A stretch of DNA of 64,000 nucleotides from DATAXP01 sp963708675 (GTDB taxonomy: Bacteria; Planctomycetota; Planctomycetia; Pirellulales; PNKZ01): positions 2,604,001-2,668,000 of the forward strand of contig CAVPTO010000003.1 in the NCBI GenBank assembly GCA_963708675.1, in the 5' to 3' direction. The position numbers and the translations under genes were made by a program. The notes beneath the pieces are model-generated. The model had not been told where the DNA came from and did no database searches. It worked only from the letters and a program-made list of their open reading frames with translations. Positions 46,517 to 55,580 of this stretch are shown in pieces (position 1 is the stretch's first letter; every line of letters starts with the position of its first letter).

Positions 46517-47359
46517 TTAGTTGAGCGTCCGTTCGAGGAACTTCCACAGCGCTTCGGTCGATTTGTCGCCGGGCGTGCCGAGATCGGAGTTGATCGTCCC
46601 GTGCGTCTTGTCTTCGGCAGCGACGACCGAGACGGGAATCTTCGCCTGCTGCAGCGCGGCGGCGAGTCGATTGGCCTGCACACCGGTGAGCGGGTTGTCG
46701 ACGATGTGCAACAGCAGAAACGGGGGAATGCCTTTGTCTGCCGCGACGTGCGTGACGGCGGATAGCGCCTTGTGATCTGCAGCATCGCCGAACTTCTTCG
46801 CGTGGCGCTCGGCGTTCGCCGGCGGCTCGATCGTCAGCTGCAACGGCACGTCATACGTATCGCCATCGACTGGCACACAACCTTTGATGGTCGCCAGCGA
46901 CAAGCCTTCGTTCTTCAAATACCGCTCGTCCGTGCACACCAGCGCCGCCAACTGTGCTCCGGCCGAGTGACCCATGACGAAGATCGTATTCGCGTCGCCG
47001 CCATAGTCCTTCGCATGGTCGTGCGTCCAACGGATCGCCTTGGCCACATCCTCAGTGATCTTGTCGATCGTCACGTTCGGCCAAAGGCGGTAGTTCGTCG
47101 CAACAAACACGAAGCCGTTGTCGACGAACGCCTGCGGCTTCAACTGCACGTCGCCCTTGCTGCCTTTCTCCCAACCGCCTCCGTGAATCCAAAAAACGAT
47201 GGGATGCTTCTTGCCGTCGGCCTTGGAGTCGGCGGGAGCGTAAACGTCGAGCGTTTGTCGTTCGGTTTTCGGCTCGACGTATGCCAGATCGCGATGAACG
47301 ACCGGCTCCGTCGCGAGCACCGATGAGGTCAGCATCAAGAGTGTGAGAATCGTTCGCAT
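46517..47359 (-). CDS. Secreted alpha/beta hydrolase (esterase/lipase-like)
   Basis: 280 residues from ATG 47359, with a signal peptide (TILTLLMLTSSVLA). The oxyanion-hole motif HGGGWEKG, the nucleophile elbow GHSAG and a late THGTIN histidine are those of the hormone-sensitive lipase/BD-FAE type. The planctomycete form often hydrolyses acetyl or feruloyl esters on polysaccharides. Substrate unknown. Confidence 0.88.
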   Translation of the reverse strand: MRTILTLLMLTSSVLATEPVVHRDLAYVEPKTERQTLDVYAPADSKADGKKHPIVFWIHGGGWEKGSKGDVQLKPQAFVDNGFVFVATNYRLWPNVTIDKITEDVAKAIRWTHDHAKDYGGDANTIFVMGHSAGAQLAALVCTDERYLKNEGLSLATIKGCVPVDGDTYDVPLQLTIEPPANAERHAKKFGDAADHKALSAVTHVAADKGIPPFLLLHIVDNPLTGVQANRLAAALQQAKIPVSVVAAEDKTHGTINSDLGTPGDKSTEALWKFLERTLN

Positions 47360-47641
47360 GGCGTGCAAAGGCCTCGTGAGTCGTGGTGGCGGGTTGCCGG
47401 TGCGAATGAGGGCACCGACTCGGGTTATCGATCACTGTTGTCGGTGAAACCCCGCAATGCAAGCGTCACACGCCTTCCGATCGGGAAGAATGATTCGACG
47501 GGCTCTCGCGAGTTGCACGGCCCTGCCGCATGCGTCGATAGCCAAGAGTGCGGGAGACACCCCCTAGGGTGTACGCGACTTTTCGCAACGTCGACGGCCA
47601 GTGCCGGGGCAGACGGGGCGGGGCAGACTGCTATCGACCTT

Positions 47642-48985
47642 ATGAAAACAATCTCGCTTGCGCCGTTGGCATTCCGTCAACGCCGGCACTCGACCGCCAC
47701 GCCACGACACGTGGCACTTATGGCTTCGTTCGCGATCGCCGTGATGCTGTCGATCTCCAGCGTCGCTGCGGCCAACGACGGTCCGCCCGCCGAGACGCCG
47801 CCGATCTCGTCGTTCACTCCCACTCAGCATCAACCGTACGTTCCACCCGCCAGCGACATCTACCCAAGCCTGTCGACGATCGAACTGCAAACCTGCAACA
47901 CGTGGATGCAGCTCGTCACGAACCACGTCGCCAATCAGATGCAGATTGGCGACCTCGCTGAGGCCGGCATCGTTAACTCGCGATCAACCGGCTCGCGGTC
48001 GCTCGACACGCCGGTGATCTCGGGCCCCAGCGAAGATGAGATCTTTACGGTTTCCTACAATGCAGCCGCCTACAACCAATCGACCGATGTGCAGCCCAAC
48101 GAAGAGCACCCGATCGCCAGCTCGCTCATGACCTTCAAGCGCCGGTATCGTCCGCGTTGGAGCGGTTGGGGCCAAGGCTACGGTCTTGGCGGCACGCTGG
48201 CCAGCAATGGCGCGGCAGGCGGCCTGACTTACGGACTCGGCGGCGGCGTGTTCGGTGTCGATCGCTGGTGTGGACGCAAGACGCTCGTGGGGTTGATGGG
48301 TGGTTATTCCGGCTCGAACGTCGGCGAACCTTTCACCAACAGCAGCACCGCGATCAACGGCTATCAGATCGGCTGGTACGGTCTGCACCGTTTCCAGCGC
48401 TGCTACGCGATCGGCGGAACCGCCTACTCGGGCGACAACTACACGACGAATCGCACCGTCGCTGGCCCCGGTGGTGGGTCGACTGCACATAGCAGCTACG
48501 CCGGCAACTTGTTCGTCAAGTATGCCGAGCTGGGAACCACGTTCAGCCGAGGCCGCGTCAGCGTGCAGCCGCTGATGGCCATTCAATACATCTATCTCAA
48601 TCAACAAGCCTTCAGCGAAACCGGCGCCGGCGCAGCCGACATGGTCGTCAATCGCCAGGTGACCGACAGCGTGCGCGGCATGCTCGGGGCCCGCGTGTTC
48701 AACGAATACCACTGGGGCCGTTGCCGCTGGGTGCCGATGGTTCAAGGCCGTTGGCAACACGAATGGGCCGACGGCACGCGGCTCATCACGAGTTCGTTCT
48801 CCGGCACGCCGAACGTCGCCTTCAACGTCACGGGCAACACGCTCGGCCGCGACTTCGGCCTATTCACGGTTGGCACGAACCTCATCACCAGTCCGCGCAC
48901 GAGCTTCTGGACCGCGTACGATTTGCAGGTCGCCTCACGCTACGCCGCCAACATGGGCTCGGCCGGAATGCAGTATCGCTGGTAG
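47642..48985 (+). CDS. Autotransporter-like outer-membrane beta-barrel protein
   Basis: 447 residues from ATG 47642. A signal region (VALMASFAIAVMLSISSVAAA) leads to a short linker region and then a C-terminal barrel starting near RWSGWGQGYGLGG, with typical strands (GGYSGSNVGEPF, WYGLHRFQRCYAIGGTAYSG) and a final aromatic residue (MQYRW, ending Trp), as in autotransporter translocators. The passenger is very short, so it may simply be a barrel. Upstream frame to 47363 is discarded. Confidence 0.75.
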   Translation: MKTISLAPLAFRQRRHSTATPRHVALMASFAIAVMLSISSVAAANDGPPAETPPISSFTPTQHQPYVPPASDIYPSLSTIELQTCNTWMQLVTNHVANQMQIGDLAEAGIVNSRSTGSRSLDTPVISGPSEDEIFTVSYNAAAYNQSTDVQPNEEHPIASSLMTFKRRYRPRWSGWGQGYGLGGTLASNGAAGGLTYGLGGGVFGVDRWCGRKTLVGLMGGYSGSNVGEPFTNSSTAINGYQIGWYGLHRFQRCYAIGGTAYSGDNYTTNRTVAGPGGGSTAHSSYAGNLFVKYAELGTTFSRGRVSVQPLMAIQYIYLNQQAFSETGAGAADMVVNRQVTDSVRGMLGARVFNEYHWGRCRWVPMVQGRWQHEWADGTRLITSSFSGTPNVAFNVTGNTLGRDFGLFTVGTNLITSPRTSFWTAYDLQVASRYAANMGSAGMQYRW

Positions 48986-48996
48986 ACGCTGACAAC

Positions 48997-50292
48997 TCAG
49001 CCCTCGAGACGCCATGGGCTGCGATACTCTTTCGTCAGCCACTTCGATGCATCGGCATCGCCGACGATCGTTTCGCTCGCGGGATCCCAAGCGATCTTCT
49101 TTCCCGTCCGCACGGCGATGTTGCCGAGATGGCAGACCGTGGCCGAGCGGTGGCCGATGCTGATGTCGGCTGCCGGCTTCTTGCGCGACTTCACGCAATC
49201 GAAGAAGTCGTTCACGTGCGCCTGGTTGGCCTGCGAGTTAACGATCTTCGGCACCTCAACGTCTTTGAGCAGCTCCTTAGGATTCGTCACGATGCCGCCG
49301 CGATAGACAAACAGGCTTCCCTTGTCGCCGACGAACTCGGTCCCTTGATCGGGGTTCTTCGTGTTCAACTTCTGGCGACACGTCATTACCACGCCGTTGG
49401 CGTACTTGTAGCGAATCTCGGTCGTGTCGGGTGTTTCGTACCAGCCGTCGGGATTGAACACGCCCGATCCTTCGACACTCACCGGCCCGCTCTCGTCCAT
49501 GCCGAGGCCCCACTGCGCAATGTCGAGATGGTGTGCGCCGAAGTTCGTTTGTTGTCCGCCGCTGTAGTCCCAATAGAAGCGGAAGAGGTAGTGAACGTGG
49601 TTCTTGTTGTAAGGACGCAACGGCGCCGGGCCGAGCCAGCGGTTGAAGTCGAAGCCTTCGGGCGGATTGCTGTCGGGCACCGGTCCGCCGGCGCGGGCGA
49701 TCCAATTCGGGCTCGGCAGCGTGACGTTCACCGAATGAACCTTGCCGACGATTCCCTTCTGCAGCAGTTCGACGGCCAGCTTGAATTCTTGACCGCTGCG
49801 TTGCATGGTTCCGGTCTGCACCACGCGACCATGACGACGCGCCGCTTCGATCATCGGCTTGCCTTCGCCAATCACTAGCGTCAACGGCTTCTCGCAGTAA
49901 ACGTCTTTGCCTGCCTGGCAGCCTTCAATCGTCATTAGCGCGTGCCACTGGTCGGGCACCGTCACGACCACCGCGTCGACGTCTTTCATGTCCAACACGC
50001 GGCGGTAATCGTCGGTCATCGGCGCCGACGTGTTCGCTTGCTTCTTCAAGAAGTCGCTGGCCTCTGCCAGGTAGTTCTTGTCGAGGTCGCAAAGCGCGAC
50101 GATGTTGTTGAGGAAGTACTTCATGTTGTTCTTCGGGCCGCCTTGATTGCCGACGCCGATCATGCCGACGCGGACGCGCTCGCTGGGGGGCTCAGCCGCG
50201 AACGTGCTGCGATACGCCTTGGGCGAAAGGCCGAGGATGACGCCGCCCAATGCCGAGTGCTTCAAGAACGAACGTCGCGATTGTTTCGACAT
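48997..50292 (-). CDS. Gfo/Idh/MocA-family oxidoreductase, TAT-exported
   Basis: 431 residues from ATG 50292. The N-terminus is a twin-arginine signal (SRRSFLKHSALGG). Then come the NAD-binding VGMIGVGNQGG, the EKP motif (YCEKPLTL), and the family C-terminal domain with HHLDIAQWGLG. Planctomycetes carry large sets of such secreted NAD(P)-dependent sugar or inositol oxidoreductases; some act as glycosidases. Substrate unknown. Confidence 0.92.
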   Translation of the reverse strand: MSKQSRRSFLKHSALGGVILGLSPKAYRSTFAAEPPSERVRVGMIGVGNQGGPKNNMKYFLNNIVALCDLDKNYLAEASDFLKKQANTSAPMTDDYRRVLDMKDVDAVVVTVPDQWHALMTIEGCQAGKDVYCEKPLTLVIGEGKPMIEAARRHGRVVQTGTMQRSGQEFKLAVELLQKGIVGKVHSVNVTLPSPNWIARAGGPVPDSNPPEGFDFNRWLGPAPLRPYNKNHVHYLFRFYWDYSGGQQTNFGAHHLDIAQWGLGMDESGPVSVEGSGVFNPDGWYETPDTTEIRYKYANGVVMTCRQKLNTKNPDQGTEFVGDKGSLFVYRGGIVTNPKELLKDVEVPKIVNSQANQAHVNDFFDCVKSRKKPAADISIGHRSATVCHLGNIAVRTGKKIAWDPASETIVGDADASKWLTKEYRSPWRLEG

Positions 50293-50404
50293 GACAGTTT
50301 GAACCTTATGAGAAGACGCTTTGTCGTGCATGAGTGTTGATCGTCGAATCGAGTTGCGATTGGAACTTCCGAAGCGTTACGCGATTATCTCACGCGCCAT
50401 TATC

Positions 50405-50800
50405 TCATGTTGCACCGCCGCTCGCCACAATTGGCCCGCCGAGCACGCGACTCGCCGGACGCAGCGCCCACGAGGCCATCACGATGGCCAAAATCACCAA
50501 CGGCGTCGCGATTTCGCCCGGCCCATCGCCGACCGAAGCATGCGACGCGGCAGCGCTGGTCAGATTGAACATCATCCCCGCATACGCCCACTCCTTCAGC
50601 CGCGCCGTTCCCGGCAACAGCACCGCGATGCCGCCCAGAATTTTCCACACGCCCAGAATCACCATGAAGTACACGGGATAGCCGAGATGCACGATCCCGT
50701 CCGTCGCGAACGGCGGCCTCGCCACGTCGACAGCACCGCCCGAGAGAAAAACAAAGGCCGTCAGCGCCGTCGTGATCCAGTAAGCAATCGTTCGCATCAT
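50405..50800 (-). CDS. DoxX-like membrane protein
   Basis: 131 residues with four hydrophobic helices and the DoxX-family features VILGVWKILGGIAVLLPG and EWAYAGMMFNLTSAAASH. Function of the family is not settled (redox-related or quinone-linked roles have been proposed). Start ATG 50800 (an adjacent ATG follows). Confidence 0.88.
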   Translation of the reverse strand: MMRTIAYWITTALTAFVFLSGGAVDVARPPFATDGIVHLGYPVYFMVILGVWKILGGIAVLLPGTARLKEWAYAGMMFNLTSAAASHASVGDGPGEIATPLVILAIVMASWALRPASRVLGGPIVASGGAT

Positions 50801-51116
50801 CTCAACTCACTCCCTTGTTTGATCTGCCCCGTAGCATTACTCTTGCCGCAATACTCTCTTCGCTTTGCCGACTGCTTGCAACCGGCGACTTATTCCCAGG
50901 CCCATGGGGCCCCAGGTTTTGTGCAATAAGTCCTCTTCTCCGGTAGCTCGCCGCGACTTTTTGCACGGTGAGCAATAACTCACATGCCGACTCATCGCCT
51001 GTCTGAAGCGCGACCTCATCGCGCTTCATCGGTGCTACCCCGACGAGACCGGCGCCCGAGTCGCACACGTTAGCGAAACGCCGAGGATGCTTCAACGCTT
51101 GAATCAGCCATCGCGC
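50801..51116. other. Intergenic region, possible left part of the mobile island
   Basis: About 315 bases with no gene or RNA recognised. I looked for a second copy of the tmRNA 3' end (an att site) here and did not see one. Confidence 0.35.
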
Positions 51117-51341
51117 TCATGCATCGCGCAACTTCCGAAAATGTTCGCTAACCTGTTCGGACGTCAGCCCCTTACCTGCGTCGATGTCGGCAATCGCGCG
51201 ATCAATGTCCGCTAGCCGTTCGGGGCAACGGACTCGAAGCACATCGTAGCGTTCGAGAAATTCTGGCGCCTGCAATTGTCCGCTGCTCTCGGTGTTGATC
51301 CGGCGGAAGTCGGACCACGGAGAATCAAGTTCCGGCCGCAT
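51117..51341 (-). CDS. Antitoxin-like small protein (doubtful)
   Basis: A 74-residue reading from ATG 51341; the frame is open further to 51671 but that part is antisense to the restriction-like gene. The end, RAIADIDAGKGLTSEQVSEHF, has the charged helix-turn look of small antitoxin tails. The N-terminal half overlaps the opposite gene, so this may be a truncated gene left at a junction. No matching toxin is next to it. Confidence 0.35.
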   Translation of the reverse strand: MRPELDSPWSDFRRINTESSGQLQAPEFLERYDVLRVRCPERLADIDRAIADIDAGKGLTSEQVSEHFRKLRDA

Positions 51342-51947
51342 CGATCGAAATCGTTTGATGTATGCTGGCCACTGACTGGCGAGCCGAAGATTCTGATTTC
51401 GATCAAGAGTATGCAGAATGCTTACCGGAACTTCACGAACCGCATCGAAGAAGCCTTCGGGGATTCGGCCGTTCTGAGGTTGTATCGCCTGCCGGCGGTG
51501 TTTGGATTCTTCTTCTTCATGCTCGATGGCAAGGTTCCGCGTGGTCTGGCAGAGCAAGGTAAGACCGGACTTGGTGATGCGAAGTCTGGCCGCGGCAAAG
51601 GCGTTGCTCCCCACCTTGAGCTGGTCGAGGAAGGCGGCGACTTCTTTCAGTTGACGCACCTTGATGAGCATCGCAAAGAAGCGATGGGCAAGTCACGCGG
51701 GCGGCAAAACGTTCTCACACTCGCCGAACAGTCCTTAATTGACCTGGTGGGGGAAGAGCCGACGAAAGAAGGCGGCATTCACTATGATGCCATTGCCTTC
51801 GTTCCGACGACCGTGAAGCGACTGAAACCGGAGCCAGAAGCAGCGACCGATTGGGCGTTCGATTTCTCAAAGGTCGACGATCGCCTGGACTTCCATCCGT
51901 TCATCGGTCGACTGATCGACGTGGCAAAATTCCGTGGCTTTGTCTAA
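51276..51947 (+). CDS. Putative restriction endonuclease (partner of the N6-adenine methylase)
   Basis: 223 residues from TTG 51276. Protein-like sequence continues upstream in frame (AFEKFWRLQLSAAL) to an in-frame TAG at 51213, with no ATG or GTG, so the N-terminus may be truncated. It shows a candidate PD-(D/E)xK core: SFDVCW with the acidic residue, then ILISIKSM, in which Lys follows two residues after Ser as in the D...(S/E)xK pattern. Homology to a named family is not recognised. It converges on the methylase gene with overlapping stops (TAA/TAG share CTAA), the usual pairing of restriction and modification genes. Confidence 0.6.
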   Translation: MSAALGVDPAEVGPRRIKFRPHRSKSFDVCWPLTGEPKILISIKSMQNAYRNFTNRIEEAFGDSAVLRLYRLPAVFGFFFFMLDGKVPRGLAEQGKTGLGDAKSGRGKGVAPHLELVEEGGDFFQLTHLDEHRKEAMGKSRGRQNVLTLAEQSLIDLVGEEPTKEGGIHYDAIAFVPTTVKRLKPEPEAATDWAFDFSKVDDRLDFHPFIGRLIDVAKFRGFV

Positions 51948-53614
51948 CGTTGCCTGCGTGGCGCTGCGACGCCGCATACCAGTGTCATCTCAGCGTCACT
52001 CAATCCGTAAACGTCTGCCACGACGCAATCGATTTCGCTTTGGTCCGTCGATTCATCCACGGACAAGAGTTTCTTGATGGCACGCTTGCTTACGGACTTA
52101 AAGTGCGGAATGCAGATTCGGCGTAAATACTGTGCTTGAAAGCGCAGAAAATCGCCTCGCATCTTCACACCGTACATCCACACGAAGAATTTGCCGATCG
52201 ACGATCGCAAGATCGTACGCAGCGCCTGTAAATCCCATTGCTCCGATGCGACGTAATACAGATTGTGGTGCGGATAAAGCTTTCCCGGCTCATAGACGAT
52301 CAGATTGTCGGCTTTGATGTCCGGAATCAGGAGCTTGGGCAGTTTTTGTAGGTATGGATAGATTCTGTCAATCGTCCGATACCATCGCTCTTGATCGCGT
52401 TTCGCAACGTTCCTACCCTGCAATCGAGCGCGGTGCCGCAAGAAATAGCTTCGGGCCTTGGGAAATCGCTTGAAGTCGATTAACTCCGTGGTGTCACCAA
52501 CGAAGGGGTTAATGACGCATTGCTTTTGCCATCGCACTGAACCGGAGGCAATATCCTTCGTGGTGACGAGCGGCATCAATAGGTTGTGTTCGATTTCATT
52601 GGTGTCTCGATCAACGATGAAAACTTTGTCGGCACCGGTCGCAACACCGATCCCGACTCGACAACCTGATGCAGAGTCACCCAAAGCTATGCCAGCGGCT
52701 TCTAAACGTCGCAGCAATGCAAGATGGTCAGGCGATTCGATTGACCATCGCTGTTCGCCTTTGAACCATTCGTCATAACGGTGGTAGGTCACGACGCCGT
52801 TCGTTTTCTTGCGTCGCACGTAGTCGCATTCTTTTGGCGTAGCGTCGGTCAGTCGAAAGTAATCAACGTGCCTGGAATGTTCCCCGTGCCTCATGACGAA
52901 AATGCCCGGATAGCAAGTAACGTCCTGCTCGAATGGCGACGCCTGTGCCAGGTCGAGAACAGATTCGACGGCGAAGCGCTCCGAGATCAGCGCCCTGAGC
53001 TTCTTGCCGTACTGGTTCTTGGCGAACCGGTCGGGACAAATGAACGCCAACCTGCCTTCCTTGACCAGCAGGTGCAGTCCCTTCTCGAAGAAGGCGACGT
53101 ACAGGTCAGCACGATCGTAAAAACAATCGAACGTTGTTCGATAACGCTCTAGTTTGGCTTTCGGGATCGCCTCTTGGCGGACGTAGGGTGGATTGCCAAT
53201 GACGAGATCGAATTTCCGTTGAAACTCGTGCTCCAGAAAGTCGCCGCAGACAATCCAGTGACGGGCGATGCTTTTTGCAAGTCTCGGCGTGACGCCTTCG
53301 GCCACCATTGCTTCTGCGATTCTTTCGCGGCAGACAGTCACGGCCTCTTCGTCCCGGTCGATGCCGAGGATGCAGTCGGCAACGTCATCGAGTGATTCGG
53401 GAACTCCGCTAGAACGAACTAACCGGATTGCGGCGGCAACGGCGAACGCCCCCTCACCGCAACCTGGGTCCAAGACTTTGGTGGATCGATTGCCGTCATA
53501 CTCGGCAAGGTCGAACATTAGCTCGACAATATGCGGCTTGGTCAGAACCTGGCCGTGCACGGCAACTTGTGGCGAATCCCCGATCTTCCGGTAAACGCTG
53601 AAAGCTTGTTCCAT
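51944..53614 (-). CDS. N6-adenine DNA methyltransferase, Eco57I/TaqI class
   Basis: 556 residues from ATG 53614. SAM-binding motif I is LDPGCGEGAF, and catalytic motif IV is VIGNPPYVRQE (NPPY). The C-terminal half is the target-recognition part (for example LLIPDIKADNLIVY, PHHNLYYV), giving the layout of type II gamma-class enzymes related to M.TaqI and M.PstI. A weak GG-rich site precedes the ATG. With the opposite gene it makes a restriction-modification pair on the island. Confidence 0.88.
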   Translation of the reverse strand: MEQAFSVYRKIGDSPQVAVHGQVLTKPHIVELMFDLAEYDGNRSTKVLDPGCGEGAFAVAAAIRLVRSSGVPESLDDVADCILGIDRDEEAVTVCRERIAEAMVAEGVTPRLAKSIARHWIVCGDFLEHEFQRKFDLVIGNPPYVRQEAIPKAKLERYRTTFDCFYDRADLYVAFFEKGLHLLVKEGRLAFICPDRFAKNQYGKKLRALISERFAVESVLDLAQASPFEQDVTCYPGIFVMRHGEHSRHVDYFRLTDATPKECDYVRRKKTNGVVTYHRYDEWFKGEQRWSIESPDHLALLRRLEAAGIALGDSASGCRVGIGVATGADKVFIVDRDTNEIEHNLLMPLVTTKDIASGSVRWQKQCVINPFVGDTTELIDFKRFPKARSYFLRHRARLQGRNVAKRDQERWYRTIDRIYPYLQKLPKLLIPDIKADNLIVYEPGKLYPHHNLYYVASEQWDLQALRTILRSSIGKFFVWMYGVKMRGDFLRFQAQYLRRICIPHFKSVSKRAIKKLLSVDESTDQSEIDCVVADVYGLSDAEMTLVCGVAAPRRQR

Positions 53615-54193
53615 CCTGGCACGACCCTGGAGCATCCGACTTGCATGGGGGACTCGCAATCTCGGATTCTAGCAAAACTGCCCATCGCAGAAAAACCGGG
53701 GGGTCCAAAATGCTCGACGTAAGCAGATTTGCCGAAAATGGCCTGCAAGGAGCCATTTGCTGGTTGTGGTAGGTCAGTGGGGGGACGACGCGATTCGCGT
53801 CTCTTTTCGTACTTAGAATGCGATTTCGAGCTATTGAGACTCGATTGGCCACTGCCTTTCCTGAATGCCGCTTCCTGATCTTCCGACTTGCCGCGGAGTT
53901 TTTGTTTGCAATAGGGTCGGTTGCTAGAGCCGTTGGCAGCATCGCCGATTGTTTGAAGGTATCGGTCGACGGTCTTGAAAAGCGACCGCGATACCCTCCG
54001 CCTTCGCCTGCGCTTTTTATATGCGCTCGGCGTCGGGTCAAGCGTAGAGGTATTAAGTATAAGAAAGAGGAACGGCGCAACCTTTTGAAATCGCTCAATC
54101 CGAAACGACAGAATCAGGCGGTGGACCGTCAAGATCGTGCGGTTGTCGGCCATGTCGAACGTACCTTGCGAGAAACCGAGCACGCTGGATTCC
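53615..54193. other. Region without a convincing gene
   Basis: Frames of 130-230 codons exist on both strands but have Arg/Ser/Lys-rich, family-less translations and no ribosome-binding sites. Composition is slightly more AT-rich than surroundings. It may be debris within the island. Confidence 0.4.
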
Positions 54194-54676
54194 ATGATCG
54201 GGTCGCTACGGGCGGGGACGTTTGTCTGTAGGGTGTGGGCCACGTCGCTGGAAGTCTTCCTGCATCGCGATTTCGGTGAGCGCTACCTCGGCCTGAATTC
54301 TTTGGGCGTGCTGTTGCTCGTTCCGGTCTACACGGCGTTTTGGTCGCCGCACGATCCCCGTCCGATGATGTGTTTTCTGCCCGCCTTCCTGCTGATGTGC
54401 GTTGTCGCTCGGTTGGGCATGGCCAAGCGGCGATTCCGCGGCTTGCAGGGACACTCCCTCTACAACGGCTGGCCGCGCTTCCTCGGGGCGAAGGCCAAGG
54501 TTTCTGAACGCAGCATGAAGCTATTGCACGAGCCGCTCATCGCTGGCGTCGCCGGGTGGGCGGTGCGCGACTCGTACAACGCGCCACTCGGTACGTACTT
54601 AATGATCGGCGGTTTCTGCCTCTTCGTCTCCGCCTCGATCAATGAAGCAGCCGCGGGGGGCAGGCAATGGATTTGA
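54194..54676 (+). CDS. Membrane protein of the integrative element
   Basis: About 160 residues; the start is uncertain (ATG 54194, or GTG 54233 just before ATSLEVFLHRDFGERYLG). Three hydrophobic segments: LNSLGVLLLVPVYTAFW, MMCFLPAFLLMCVVARLG and APLGTYLMIGGFCLFVSASI. No family recognised; it leads the run of small genes ending in the integrase and may belong to the transfer or maintenance functions of the element. Confidence 0.6.
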   Translation: MIGSLRAGTFVCRVWATSLEVFLHRDFGERYLGLNSLGVLLLVPVYTAFWSPHDPRPMMCFLPAFLLMCVVARLGMAKRRFRGLQGHSLYNGWPRFLGAKAKVSERSMKLLHEPLIAGVAGWAVRDSYNAPLGTYLMIGGFCLFVSASINEAAAGGRQWI

Positions 54677-54744
54677 ACGACGCGGTGATCGATCAGCGAA
54701 TGACCGCGGAACGGTTCCGCGGGATGCATGGTGATGTTGATTAA
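54667..54744 (+). CDS. 25-residue small ORF
   Basis: ATG 54667 overlaps the end of the membrane gene; the product MDLNDAVIDQRMTAERFRGM continues for a few residues and stops before the next ribosome-binding site. A GGGGGGC stretch precedes it. It is placed in the gap between two co-oriented genes, with normal codon look. Weakly supported. Confidence 0.3.
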   Translation: MDLNDAVIDQRMTAERFRGMHGDVD

Positions 54745-54757
54745 AAGGAGTCCAGCA

Positions 54758-55057
54758 ATGAGCGAAGAGAAACAGAGCAAAGGCAAGTGGGGAGAAAGTC
54801 ATGTTGCCGCCATGTGGCGGCAGGGGCTGCGCGAGTTAAGGGCAGCGTTGTATCCCGACAGTAATGTCGCGCAACAAACTGAATACGGAATCGCGGGAAC
54901 GGTTACTCCCGGTGAGGTCCAAAAAAGCCGGGACCACAGCAAGGACGACCGTGGGGAACGAAATTATGAGCCGGATAATCACGACTCCGTGTTGACCGGT
55001 CGGATGAATCCCGCTGAGGGACGCAGTGGCGACCGGGAAATGGAGATGGAGAGGTGA
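54758..55057 (+). CDS. Small hydrophilic protein of the element
   Basis: 99 residues from ATG 54758, with AAAAGGAG seven bases upstream. It is highly charged (KGKWGESHVAAMWRQGLREL; later many Asp/Arg/Glu) with no membrane segment. No family recognised. It lies between the membrane gene and further small genes, all co-oriented towards the integrase. Confidence 0.65.
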   Translation: MSEEKQSKGKWGESHVAAMWRQGLRELRAALYPDSNVAQQTEYGIAGTVTPGEVQKSRDHSKDDRGERNYEPDNHDSVLTGRMNPAEGRSGDREMEMER

Positions 55058-55060
55058 GCC

Positions 55061-55099
55061 ATGCGCGAGCCTCTTGTGTTCAGCGGGTGCGGATGCTGA
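55061..55099 (+). CDS. 12-codon ORF with good ribosome-binding site
   Basis: GGAGAGGTGAGCC precedes ATG 55061, which opens MREPLVFSGCGC and stops. Too short to judge; recorded only because spacing and SD are good and it fills a gap between two small genes. Confidence 0.15.
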   Translation: MREPLVFSGCGC

Positions 55100-55129
55100 T
55101 GTCAAAGGGTCAAGAACAGGGATGAAGCC

Positions 55130-55321
55130 ATGAGTTGGGCGTACTTATCGTGGCTGGTCAATCTTCCGTCGCATGTGATATGCGCAGTGGTCGCCGTTGA
55201 AGCGTTGAAGCTGCTGCGGGTATGGACTGTCAAAGGCTGGATGGGTGGTTGTGCGGCGCTGCGTCGGTGCCGTGATCGTTTCCGCCACATTTTGAATCGA
55301 AGGAGTGCTTCTCATGAGTAA
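55130..55321 (+). CDS. 63-residue membrane protein
   Basis: One hydrophobic helix near the N-terminus (WLVNLPSHVICAVVAVEALKLL) and a basic C-terminal half (RRCRDRFRHILNRR). No family recognised. Its end overlaps the start of the DUF1232 gene by 8 bases, suggesting coupled translation. Confidence 0.55.
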   Translation: MSWAYLSWLVNLPSHVICAVVAVEALKLLRVWTVKGWMGGCAALRRCRDRFRHILNRRSASHE

Positions 55322-55523
55322 CAAAACGAGGGCAATCATGATCGTCGCCGGCGTGCTCGTTTATTTTTTATCGCCAATCGATTTTATCCCGGATTTTATT
55401 CCGGGACTTGGGCAGGTTGACGATTTGGCCGTGCTTTTCACGGGAGGCAAAAAAGCCTGGGAGTTTTGGAAGGCCGGCGACACCGTCGTCCTTGACGTGC
55501 CGAAGGAAACTCAGCCCACGTAG
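55314..55523 (+). CDS. DUF1232 (YkvA-like) small membrane protein
   Basis: 69 residues from ATG 55314 with AAGGAG upstream. Core DUF1232 motif YFLSPIDFIPDFIPGLGQVDDLAV, with a single hydrophobic start. Function of the family is unknown; it is often found on mobile elements and in stress-related gene sets. Confidence 0.9.
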   Translation: MSNKTRAIMIVAGVLVYFLSPIDFIPDFIPGLGQVDDLAVLFTGGKKAWEFWKAGDTVVLDVPKETQPT

Positions 55524-55580
55524 CGTTGCGATCTCGGGGGCATGGAAGCCCCTTCCTTTACCCTATCCTGGAGGCAAGTC

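Noticed and set aside
53542..54243. Opposed frames of 233 and 137 codons
   Set aside because: No family resemblance, no ribosome-binding site, and they exclude each other.
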